A stretch of DNA of 64,000 nt from an uncultured Thioclava sp. (lineage in GTDB: Bacteria > Pseudomonadota > Alphaproteobacteria > Rhodobacterales > Rhodobacteraceae), in contig NZ_CAJYBT010000013.1 of NCBI RefSeq assembly GCF_913064665.1, forward strand, positions 1-64,000, given 5' to 3'. Below, piece after piece: positions 31,650 through 39,085 of the stretch; position 1 is the first letter of the stretch, and each line of letters begins with the position of its first letter. The notes below the pieces were generated by a model. The model searched no databases, was not told the DNA's origin, and saw nothing but the letters and a program-made list of their open reading frames with translations. Made by a program: the position numbers and the translations under genes.

Positions 31650-32912
31650 TTAGTTTTTCTTGTAGCCATCGTTGCGCTTGATATCGGCGTCGATCTGATC
31701 GACCGAAGCATCCAGCGTGTCAGTCACCCCAGCGCCATCGGCGATATCAGCCGCGGCCTTCTGAAACACCTTCGACTCCACGACATAGCCTGGCGTTACC
31801 GGACGTTTCTTGGCCTGCGCCTTGGACAGGTTGAAGAACACCGATAGCGCGCCGCCATCCTTGTAATTATCGGTCATCTGGGCGGCAGAGGCAGTGGCCG
31901 GTATCAGGCCAATCGCGTTCGAGAATTCCGCCAGATACTTGTCCTGAGTCGCGAATTTGATGAAATCAGCCGCGCCGTCGGGATGCTGCGAGCTCGCCGA
32001 AATTCCGAATTGCCACGAGGCCGCGCCAATGGTCGGGCCCTGCCCGAAATCGGGCGCGGGCAGAAACTCGACATCATCGACCTTGGCCATCGTCTTGACC
32101 GCGTTCCAGTTGCCATTCCACGAAAAGGCATATTTCCCGTCGATGAAGCCGTTTTCATGATCGGCCGGATCCTGACTGGTGCCCGGCGCAAGTTTGTCTT
32201 TGAACAGCGACTGCCACCAGTTGCCCCAAGCGATCGCAGCATCGCCATTCAAAGCGCCCTCGGCCGTGTCGTAGGTCTTGCGATCGACAAGTCCGCCACC
32301 GAAGCTTTGAAGAAACGGCAAAAACGCATAGGTATACCACTCCGACTTATCCGACATGCCAAGATCGATGGCGTAATCGAACTTGGCACTGGATTTCGCA
32401 GCCTGCAGGGCGTGGTCAAATTCATCTTTGGTCCAAGGCTTGTCCAGCGTCGGAGTGCGCAGACCAAGCTCCTTCAGCGTCGACTTGCGGGCGTAAAGCA
32501 CCACTGCCGCATCCCACAGACCGATCGAATAGAGCTTGCCATCATAGATGCCCTTGGTGCCGGGCAGGAAGTTTTTGAAATGATCCTCAGGGATCGGCAG
32601 CGGCTGCAAATAGCCCGACCAAGCCCAGTTTGGCATGATCGGCCCGTCCATATCGAGGATGTCAGGCAGCTTGCCGGCCAGTGCCGCGGCGGTCACCGAG
32701 TCATTGTAGCTGTTTTGCGGAAAGCTCTCGAGCGCAACCTTCCAGTCTGACTGGCTCGCGTTGAAATCATCGATGATCTGATTGATGATCTTGCTTTCCA
32801 CCTTGTTGCCCGCGCCGTGATACCAAATCGAAAGCGTGGTCGTCGCAAAGGCAGCATTGTACAGCCCGGTGGCGGCGATCACCGCCCCGGCTGTCACGTT
32901 GAAGAGTTTCAT
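31650..32912 (-). CDS. Sugar ABC transporter substrate-binding protein
   Basis: A 420-residue periplasmic binding protein of the MalE/UgpB group. The signal peptide is MKLFNVTAGAVIAATGLYNA with likely cleavage at AFA-TT. The mature part starts TTLSIWYHGAGNKVESKIIN and has the usual two-lobe features. The ATG lies one base after the lacI stop, and its GGAGG site is inside the lacI end (GGAGGATGACATG), so the two genes are translationally linked. Confidence 0.93.
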   Translation of the reverse strand: MKLFNVTAGAVIAATGLYNAAFATTTLSIWYHGAGNKVESKIINQIIDDFNASQSDWKVALESFPQNSYNDSVTAAALAGKLPDILDMDGPIMPNWAWSGYLQPLPIPEDHFKNFLPGTKGIYDGKLYSIGLWDAAVVLYARKSTLKELGLRTPTLDKPWTKDEFDHALQAAKSSAKFDYAIDLGMSDKSEWYTYAFLPFLQSFGGGLVDRKTYDTAEGALNGDAAIAWGNWWQSLFKDKLAPGTSQDPADHENGFIDGKYAFSWNGNWNAVKTMAKVDDVEFLPAPDFGQGPTIGAASWQFGISASSQHPDGAADFIKFATQDKYLAEFSNAIGLIPATASAAQMTDNYKDGGALSVFFNLSKAQAKKRPVTPGYVVESKVFQKAAADIADGAGVTDTLDASVDQIDADIKRNDGYKKN

Positions 32913-32913
32913 G

Positions 32914-33984
32914 TCATCCTCCCTTGGATGTCTGGCGATCGGGTTCGAGATCAATCACGGAAGAGCGCCAGAATACGCCCCCCGGCACCCGCACGGGATC
33001 GTGCGGAGGGGGCGCCTCCTCCGAGATCAGGGACAACAAAAGCTCGGCCGAACGACGCCCCATCTCCGCATAGGGCAGCTCGACCGTGCTGAGCGACGGG
33101 TACAAGGTTTCGGCAATGGTGCGGTAATTGTCGAAACCGGCGACCGAGATTTCTTCGGGGACACGGATGCCTCGCGTGCGCAACAGCCCGTAGAGTCGCA
33201 TCGCCATCTCATCGTTGCCACAGCAGATCACGCTTGGCCGATTGGGCAGCGCAAGCATTCGGTCCAACGCCGCGCCCAGCCATTCATGCGAGGGCCCGTC
33301 GGTCATTTTGTACCCAGTCGCGACAAGCTCGGGATCAAACTCGACCCCCGCGGCCTGCAGCGCATCGCGATACCCCGCGACGCGCAAGGGCGTGGCCAGC
33401 ATGTCCTGATCCAATGTCAAATAACCGATCCGGCGATGCCCATGCGCAATCAGGCGCTCGACCAGCGATTTTTGGCAACTTTGGTCGTCAGGCACGACGG
33501 CGGGCGTCCCTGACGCATCATAGCAATTGGCCAGAACCAGCGGACAGCCTTGCGGCACCGGATCAAACGCGACCTGCTTGTGATAATCCGCGACATAGAT
33601 CAGCCCCTCGACCCGATACTGCTGAAACGTCCGGATCAGAGAGGGAACTTTTTCGAAGCTGCCGCCAGTATCTGCGATCATCAAGGTCAGATCCTGCTGC
33701 GCGATGATTTGCTGGATCCCCTGGACGATAAACAGGTCCGGCAGGCCCTTGGGATCTGACAACTCCGCGGTGCGCGCGATCGCGCCAGTGATCACACCAA
33801 TCAACCCCGAACGGTTCGAACGCATCATCCGCGCCGCGCTGGAGGGCACATATTCGAGACTGCGGATCGCCGCCTCAACCTTTGCACGCGTCTTCTCGCC
33901 CACGGGCGCATCACCGTTGACCACTCGCGAGACCGTCTTTGGCGAAACGCCCGCCACTTTCGCAACATCGTATATTGTGGCCAA
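32914..33984 (-). CDS. LacI-family regulator of the first sugar operon
   Basis: A 356-residue repressor. The N-terminal helix-turn-helix (TIYDVAKVAGVSPKTVSRVV) and hinge helix (SSAARMMRS) are canonical, followed by a periplasmic-binding-like sensor domain. The start codon is TTG at 33984, with GGGGGAA upstream; no better in-frame ATG is seen. It is the first gene of its own operon, and two operators overlap its promoter (34039-34075), so it probably represses itself and the transport genes until its sugar ligand appears. Confidence 0.93.
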   Translation of the reverse strand: MATIYDVAKVAGVSPKTVSRVVNGDAPVGEKTRAKVEAAIRSLEYVPSSAARMMRSNRSGLIGVITGAIARTAELSDPKGLPDLFIVQGIQQIIAQQDLTLMIADTGGSFEKVPSLIRTFQQYRVEGLIYVADYHKQVAFDPVPQGCPLVLANCYDASGTPAVVPDDQSCQKSLVERLIAHGHRRIGYLTLDQDMLATPLRVAGYRDALQAAGVEFDPELVATGYKMTDGPSHEWLGAALDRMLALPNRPSVICCGNDEMAMRLYGLLRTRGIRVPEEISVAGFDNYRTIAETLYPSLSTVELPYAEMGRRSAELLLSLISEEAPPPHDPVRVPGGVFWRSSVIDLEPDRQTSKGG

Positions 33985-34038
33985 AGTCTTCCCCCTTGCC
34001 GCGTTCTATCTGCACATTCGATCGCGCATGATCAAAAA

Positions 34039-34088
34039 GACATCGATGTCATACGACTCAATGACATCGATGTCAATCGTCGTATGAC
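34039..34088. promoter_or_regulatory. Nested LacI-type operators
   Basis: GACATCGATGTC (34039-34050) and TGACATCGATGTCA (34062-34075) are perfect palindromes with a central CG, as in LacI-family sites, with centres 24 bp apart. The second is enclosed by a further inverted repeat, GTCATACGAC (34048-34057) and GTCGTATGAC (34079-34088). The first covers the -10 side and the second the -35 box, a classic arrangement for steric repression. Confidence 0.85.
34048..34076 (-). promoter_or_regulatory. Promoter of lacI-sugar operon
   Basis: On the minus strand TTGACA (34071-34076) and TATGAC (34048-34053) are separated by exactly 17 bp. Transcription would start about 55-60 nt upstream of the lacI TTG. 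Both boxes overlap the LacI-type palindromes described separately. Confidence 0.75.
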
Positions 34089-34227
34089 TGCGCAAAGTCA
34101 AGCAACGCAGCTACAGCGCAAGGTACCTAGCTGAGACTGGGTGACGGGCATATTCGGCACTCGTTGGACCTGTCACGGGTCGATGCCGCCCCTTTGATAG
34201 CATTTACTGCAACAAAGGAGACGAGCG

Positions 34228-34437
34228 ATGGGACATGGGAGAACGGACGAATTCCCCCAAAATGCGGTGCGGATCGCGTTGACCAGTGGGCAGACGCGTC
34301 CGCAGGGGACTGACGATCTGGGTGTCGGCATGTCGACGCTAAGCCGATCCTCCAGAAAGATCAGCCATTCCCGCTTCCAAGTTAGGCGCATGAACGATAA
34401 GCGGCCCGTTTCTAAGATCGGGCAGCTTGAGAGCTAA
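34228..34437 (+). pseudogene. IS3-family transposase OrfA remnant
   Basis: The start RTDEFPQNAVRIALTSGQT, then TRPQGTDDLGVGMSTL, matches the N-terminal helix-turn-helix region of IS3-family OrfA proteins that I recall from Rhodobacteraceae (RTDEFR-DAVRIALTSGLTR--VADDLGVGMSTLNKW). After STL the similarity stops and the frame runs into unrelated residues to 34437. The leucine-zipper part and the whole OrfB are missing. A normal AAGGAG ribosome site precedes the ATG. This is a truncated, dead copy. Confidence 0.8.
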
Positions 34438-34566
34438 GGCGAGTCGCTACGGTCGTTGGCCTCTTGACCTGCGACGCACTACCCGCACATTCGTGCTCCC
34501 CGTGCCGCTTTCCCGGATGCTCGCAGCATACACCTTGATCCGAGAAACAAAGCCGAACATCGGCAC

Positions 34567-34813
34567 CGAGATCCGGTTACCAACATCATCGCGTCGATGA
34601 ACAGCGTGATCCGCCAGGTCTGCCGCAACGTGAAGCAGTGGCGGAACGCGAAGACGGACCTTGCGCTGAATCGCCGTCGGCATATTTGAGGCCGCCAAGG
34701 GCTTTCGCCGCCTCAAGGCCCACAATCAGCCACCCATCCACAAGGCGCGCTTGAGAGGGGCCGCCAAAAGGACGCCAGGACCTCCGTTTCCCGGATTCAC
34801 AGCGGCCGCCTAA
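34567..34813 (+). pseudogene. Transposase C-terminal remnant, IS256/mutator-like
   Basis: Frame 1 reads RDPVTNIIASMNSVIRQVCR then NVKQWRNAKTDLALNRR and stops at 34687. A second frame continues EAAKGFRRLKAHNQPPIHKA to a stop at 34813. Together they resemble the end of mutator-type transposases (TNIIES-NS-R--RNVK-W--A followed by EA-KGFRRLKAHKQLP). Restoring one frame needs a frameshift, and everything upstream is lost. The family assignment is from memory and uncertain. Confidence 0.5.
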
Positions 34814-34960
34814 CCGTCAACCACGCAGCCCCACCCACGCGTTGTTCAACATCGCGCGGGACATTTTCGCCCCACCTCAAGACCGCTTCCTTTGACAGAG
34901 CGAGAACTGATGCAAAACCGGGGCCGTCCACAAATGACACTGCCAGCGAGACGACAGCGC

Positions 34961-37045
34961 TCAGCCGGCGACCATTTCCCTAACCTTCCAGCGGTCGCCG
35001 CGCGCCGCGTCCAGCCAGGCTTCGCGATGCAGGCGCTCCATTGCGCCCGCGTGGCGCAAAAGCAAGGTCTTCTCAGAATCCAAGAGCGCGGCCGGGCCGT
35101 CGCTCAGCGCCTTGTCGAGGGCGCGCGACTGGGCGTCGGTGGGCGCCCGCAGGCGTTGAAGCCCGATATGAATCGCGTTGATCTGCGGATCGACGACGAC
35201 GCGGGTGAAGACGTCCACCCCTTCGAGGCGCGGGTCAGAGAACGGCCGCAGGTCAAGAAGGGGCGTGCCCAACGTCTCTTCAGGGATCGCGAAGATCGAG
35301 CGTCCACGCAGCCAGCGCCCAACCCTCAGGCTCGAGGTCAGCACCGCCATGGGAACCGAAAAGGTCATCCCACCGAGCACTGGGCTGAACCACAGGAGGA
35401 TCGAGGCCCCACGCGGATCGAGACCGATCGTCGCGAGCGCCCCCATCATATTCGAGGAGGAGACCAGCCAGTAGAGCCCCAGCCAGACGGTGAGGCCGAT
35501 AAAGGAGGTCGTTCCGAAGGCGTGCCAGGCATCGGCCCAGCTCAGCCCGCGGTCGTCGCGTGTCTGAACGCCCCATTTCACACTTGACCCGGCCAGCGCG
35601 CGGATGACGAAGAGCGAATGGAACAGCATCTTGACCGGGGCAATCAGGATCGAGGCGACGCTTTCGACGATGACGCCGCAAAGTAGCTTGTCAACGCCGC
35701 CGTAATGCTTCGCCTCGCCCCGTCTGGCAAGCACGGCGACGGACAGGAACTTGGGCAGGAACAGGAAGGTCAGTGTCAGCGCCCCGATCCAGACCGGGAT
35801 TCGCGGCAAGGAGATCACGAACTCGACCATCGAGAGGCCCGTATTCGCGCGGTTGATGCCGATGAAGAGGGCGATGTTCATCAGGATGAACAGCGCCCAG
35901 ATCGGCGCCGCCAGAAACCCCATCGCGCCGTTGAGGAACAGGAAGCGGTGGACCGATTTCAGATTGTCCATCAGGAGGATGCCGAGATGCTGGGTATTGC
36001 CCTGGGCCCAGCGGCGGTCTCGGCCGAGCTCGTCGATCAGCGTCGGTGGGATTTCTTCGTAGGAGCCTTGGATCTCGGGCATGAACCAGACTTCCCAGCC
36101 GCCGCGCGCCATCAGAGCCGCCTCCACGAAATCGTGGCTGAGCAGATGCCCGCCGAAGGGCTGGCGGCCGGGCAGGATGGGCAAGCCGCAGGCGTCGATG
36201 AAGGCCCCAATGCGGATGATAGCGTTGTGACCGATATAGTGGCCGTCGCCCATCTGGATGTATTGCAGCCCGGCCGAGAAGAGCGGGCCGTAGACCCGGC
36301 CGGCGAATTGCTGGAGCCGTCCGAACATGGTGTCGCGTAGCACGGCGATGGGCTGGGTCTGGATCAGGCCGAGCTTCGGGTTGCCTTCCATGATGCGCAG
36401 CATCTCCGAGATGCTGGCGCCATCCATGATCGAATCCGCATCGAAGATGACCATGTAGTCGTAATCGGCGCCGTGCCTGCGCAGCCAGTCCGAGGTGTTG
36501 CCACTTTTCGAATGCTGATTCATGCCTCGGGGGCGGTAAAAGAGCCGCGCGGTCAGGTCCTGTTCCTGCGCGAAGAGAAAGGGTAGCAATTGCTCCCGCG
36601 CCCAGGCATCCGCGTTGCGGCTGTCGCTGAGGACGTAGAAATCGAACAGGTCGAAATCCGGGGTCTTCCGCAATGTCCGGATCAGCACCTCCAGCCCGGC
36701 GAGAACCCGGGGCATATCCTCGTGATAGACCGGGAACAGCACCGCGACGCGGGTGCCAGGAGCGGGCGCGCGCCTGTTGCGGCGCGGGTGCCATCGGTCG
36801 TCGCCGTGCGTGCGCAGCAGCCGGACCGCGCCGACGATGGCAGTCCAGAAGCCAATGGCGATCCAGACATAGAGCGTCATGTAGCAGGTGAAGAAGGCAA
36901 GCGAGACGGCAACCGGAAGCGTGCTGTCGATCAGGGCGCTGGCGATCGTCCAGCCGACGAGGCAGATGGACCCGCCCGAGAGTAGACCGAGCAGGCGGCG
37001 TCGGCGGCGGGCTTCCGCCTCCCAGGCGGGCGGCTCGTTAGTCAT
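34961..37045 (-). CDS. opgH: OpgH-type glucan glucosyltransferase
   Basis: A 694-residue inner-membrane processive GT2 glucosyltransferase related to OpgH/MdoH, which makes the beta-1,2-glucan backbone of periplasmic glucans. Membrane helices lie at about 22-44 and 47-72, with several more after residue 370. The catalytic core shows VAVLFPVYHED, DADS (202-205), SHDFVEAA (303-310, likely base Asp305) and RDRRWAQGN (342-350). It overlaps the small upstream gene by 8 bp. No opgG neighbour is present, and its partner is a capsule-export-like protein, so the product may not be a standard osmoregulated glucan. Confidence 0.88.
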   Translation of the reverse strand: MTNEPPAWEAEARRRRRLLGLLSGGSICLVGWTIASALIDSTLPVAVSLAFFTCYMTLYVWIAIGFWTAIVGAVRLLRTHGDDRWHPRRNRRAPAPGTRVAVLFPVYHEDMPRVLAGLEVLIRTLRKTPDFDLFDFYVLSDSRNADAWAREQLLPFLFAQEQDLTARLFYRPRGMNQHSKSGNTSDWLRRHGADYDYMVIFDADSIMDGASISEMLRIMEGNPKLGLIQTQPIAVLRDTMFGRLQQFAGRVYGPLFSAGLQYIQMGDGHYIGHNAIIRIGAFIDACGLPILPGRQPFGGHLLSHDFVEAALMARGGWEVWFMPEIQGSYEEIPPTLIDELGRDRRWAQGNTQHLGILLMDNLKSVHRFLFLNGAMGFLAAPIWALFILMNIALFIGINRANTGLSMVEFVISLPRIPVWIGALTLTFLFLPKFLSVAVLARRGEAKHYGGVDKLLCGVIVESVASILIAPVKMLFHSLFVIRALAGSSVKWGVQTRDDRGLSWADAWHAFGTTSFIGLTVWLGLYWLVSSSNMMGALATIGLDPRGASILLWFSPVLGGMTFSVPMAVLTSSLRVGRWLRGRSIFAIPEETLGTPLLDLRPFSDPRLEGVDVFTRVVVDPQINAIHIGLQRLRAPTDAQSRALDKALSDGPAALLDSEKTLLLRHAGAMERLHREAWLDAARGDRWKVREMVAG

Positions 37046-37337
37046 CCTCGATCATCCGCCGGATCTTGCGCTTCAGCGCCGCGCCGATCGAACGTTCCAT
37101 CGGGCGCGCCACCACCACGCTGCGCCGGACCTGTGCCGCGCTCACCTCGTTCAGCCGACCATGGCTCATCCCGGTTGCGATCTTGATGCGCTCCGACGTG
37201 GCCTGCCAGCTTCTGGTTTCGGAGGGAAACAACGCCGCCGCGATTGATCTGTCGACGTCGAGCATTTTCGCATAGCGCTGATGCAGCTCTTCCACCATTG
37301 CGCTGGCTTGCTGCAGATCGGGGGCATTCTTGCTCAT
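37038..37337 (-). CDS. Small protein of unknown function in glucan operon
   Basis: A 99-residue, mostly helical, soluble protein that I do not recognise. The N-terminal half (SAMVEELHQRYAKMLDVDRS) looks like a coiled coil, and the C-terminal end is basic then acidic (ALKRKIRRMIEDD). It overlaps the capsule-type gene by 4 nt (ATGA) and the opgH start by 8 nt, so all three are translationally coupled. A regulatory or bridging subunit for the glucosyltransferase is possible but not shown. Confidence 0.75.
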   Translation of the reverse strand: MSKNAPDLQQASAMVEELHQRYAKMLDVDRSIAAALFPSETRSWQATSERIKIATGMSHGRLNEVSAAQVRRSVVVARPMERSIGAALKRKIRRMIEDD

Positions 37338-38392
37338 CTCAGGAAACTCCAGACGAGGAGGGAGGCGAGAAGGGTTCCCAGAATGATCCAGACTTCGCCG
37401 GTGTAATCGGGCTGATCCGGCAGACTTGGCGGACTCAGAACCTCAATGAAGTAATCCGACTTCGCGGCATTCACGCGGGCGGCCTGTTCGGCCTCGCGCG
37501 CTGACAGAAGCAGTTTCTCGGTGATCTGGCCCGCCGACTTGATCGAGGAGATCTTCAGGTCGCTGCTCGAAATGGAGTTGCCCGACCCGCTCAGCTCGGC
37601 ATTCAGATTCTTGATCTTCTTTCGCATGTAGTTCAGCTGGAATTGCAACTCGGGGATCTGCACGCTGTCCGGGGTCTTTTCCTGCAGATACTGAAGCTGT
37701 GCTTCTTTCTTGAGCACTTCCTTCTGCACCGCTTCGATCAGGTCCTGAACCTGCTGGGCGTCCGCCTTGGGGCTGAAAACCGCGCCCTTCGAACGCGCCG
37801 CCAGCATCTCGGACTCGAGTGTGGCGAGCTTGGCCTTCACCACCTCGACATTACTGTGCGCGACCGTCGCAACCTGATCGACACGCTGCTTGTTGAGCGA
37901 GTTGATGACCTCAAGACTCTGGCTCAGCACCGTCTTGCCGATCTTCCGGGCGTCGGCAGGCGAATAAGCGGCTACCTTCAGCGTGCTGACGCTGCTTTTC
38001 TGGTTGATCGTGTCCGAGATCCGGCCGCGCATGTAGCGTTGCAGGCCAATGTCAGTGGTGACGGGATGAAGCAGGCCGCCAAAGCGTTGGGCGAAATCGC
38101 CGCGCGGTGCCGCGTAGGCCTTTCGCAAGTCCAACGACGAGTTCAGGCTCTCGATCGAGGCGGGGGAACGGATGTAGCTCTTGACCAGATCCGCGCCGCC
38201 AAGCGAATAATCCGCCTGGGACAGGATGCTGCTGAGGCTCGGGGCCTGACGTGCGCCGGACTGGTCCACGACGAAGCTCGCCTCGGAGACATAGACCGGA
38301 GCGGCGAAAAGGCCGAAATAGCCCAGAACAAGGCTATTCGGCAGCATGAAGACAAGCCAAAAGAGCCTGCTGCGAAAGAGTGTTTTTAGCAT
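37334..38392 (-). CDS. KpsE/Wzz-like polysaccharide co-polymerase/export protein
   Basis: A 352-residue inner-membrane protein with a membrane helix at each end (residues about 11-31 and 330-351) and a long periplasmic part, mainly coiled coil between about 165 and 310. A Pro-rich LSPPSLPDQPDYTG precedes the last helix, as in polysaccharide co-polymerase and capsule-export (KpsE/BexC) proteins. These control chain length or span the periplasm during export. It heads the three-gene operon with the small protein and opgH; no KpsM/T/D genes are nearby. Confidence 0.82.
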   Translation of the reverse strand: MLKTLFRSRLFWLVFMLPNSLVLGYFGLFAAPVYVSEASFVVDQSGARQAPSLSSILSQADYSLGGADLVKSYIRSPASIESLNSSLDLRKAYAAPRGDFAQRFGGLLHPVTTDIGLQRYMRGRISDTINQKSSVSTLKVAAYSPADARKIGKTVLSQSLEVINSLNKQRVDQVATVAHSNVEVVKAKLATLESEMLAARSKGAVFSPKADAQQVQDLIEAVQKEVLKKEAQLQYLQEKTPDSVQIPELQFQLNYMRKKIKNLNAELSGSGNSISSSDLKISSIKSAGQITEKLLLSAREAEQAARVNAAKSDYFIEVLSPPSLPDQPDYTGEVWIILGTLLASLLVWSFLR

Positions 38393-38612
38393 GGATGAGG
38401 ATTGCCCTGTAGGATGGATTGCGCTTGAACTTTAACGATTTCTTGTAGTGCTCTGATGCCTCACCCGTAGCCGCACTAACCTTGTGCGACATCCAAGCTC
38501 GAACAACCTTAGGATGTGCCTTGGCCCGTTTCCAGCGAGAGTTGTTCAGTCTTTCGTGAGGTGCATTTTTGTGGGGGTGGGGGGCTGGTTTCAGCGCAAA
38601 TTGCGGATTGTT
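38393..38612. other. Upstream region of the glucan operon
   Basis: I see no gene here. It should hold the promoter of the kpsE-like operon reading leftward, but no convincing -35/-10 pair stands out. It ends at the IS481-type remnant. Confidence 0.4.
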
Positions 38613-38780
38613 CAGTATGCTAAGAATATCGGGCACGTCGCCAAGGCGTGCCGCAATTTTTGGGATTTGCAGGACGCGTTTTTACCGATGGCGCAAAGCC
38701 TATTCCGAGCGCGGTGAAGCAGGGCTGATCAACGCACCCCCGATCCCCAAACGTCACGCCAATAGGACGCCAGTGGGGCC
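38613..38780 (+). pseudogene. IS481-family transposase N-terminal remnant
   Basis: KNIGHVAKACRNF is followed, in the next frame, by GICRTRFYRWRKAYSERGEA then GLINAPPIPKRHANRTP. This matches the helix-turn-helix start of IS481 transposases (QACR-FGI-R--FYRWK-AY---GEAGL----P-P---PN-TP). The frame break is explained by one extra T in the run 38657-38661. The catalytic DDE domain is missing. Confidence 0.8.
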
Positions 38781-38826
38781 AAATTCCCCCAACCAAACGC
38801 CCAACTGTCTCGGATATACGACTTGG

Positions 38827-38854
38827 CCAATGAAAAATCGTCAATTTTCATTGG
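38827..38854. repeat. Inverted repeat abutting tRNA-Trp 3' end
   Basis: CCAATGAAAA (38827-38836) and TTTTCATTGG (38845-38854) form a perfect 10-bp stem with an 8-nt loop. The last three bases of the right arm are the encoded CCA of the tRNA. It may act as a 3' processing or termination hairpin, although the run of U lies inside the stem. Confidence 0.75.
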
Positions 38855-38927
38855 CAGGGGCAGAGGGACTCGAACCCACGACCCTCGGTTTTGGAGACCG
38901 ATGCTCTACCAACTGAGCTATACCCCT
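38852..38927 (-). tRNA. tRNA-Trp (CCA anticodon)
   Basis: A 76-nt cloverleaf read on the minus strand. The acceptor stem AGGGGTA pairs with TGCCCCT, the D arm contains AGCTCAGTTGGTAGAGC, the anticodon loop is CTCCAAA (anticodon CCA), the T arm is GTGGGTTCGAGTCCC-like, the discriminator is G, and the 3' CCA is encoded. In many bacteria this gene sits right before secE. Here the 12.5-kb accessory block lies on its 3' side. Confidence 0.95.
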
Positions 38928-38942
38928 ATGCCGTGCGGCGGT

Positions 38943-38970
38943 TGCTAAGCCAGCGCGCAGGCGAAATCAA
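38943..38970 (-). promoter_or_regulatory. Candidate tRNA-Trp promoter
   Basis: On the minus strand TTGATT (38965-38970) is followed after 16 bp by TTAGCA (38943-38948), 16 nt before the tRNA. The boxes are only partial matches, but the position is right. Confidence 0.4.
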
Positions 38971-39085
38971 GAGCGATTTGCGCAAATCGCGCGAAGCTTT
39001 CGCCGCACGCCCTGCGCAGGCCCGTTTTTGTCCAAAGCTGCGGGGGTGTGCCGCCCTCAGAACGCCGCAAACCACGGCGACTCGC

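Larger units (their letters stand above)
34089..34960. other. Insertion-sequence graveyard between lacI and opgH
   Basis: About 870 bp without an intact gene. It contains the IS3-type OrfA remnant (34228-34437) and a broken IS256-like transposase end (34567-34813). The parts at 34438-34566 and 34814-34960 show no recognisable gene, tRNA or terminator. No complete terminal inverted repeats or target duplications could be identified by eye. Confidence 0.7.
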
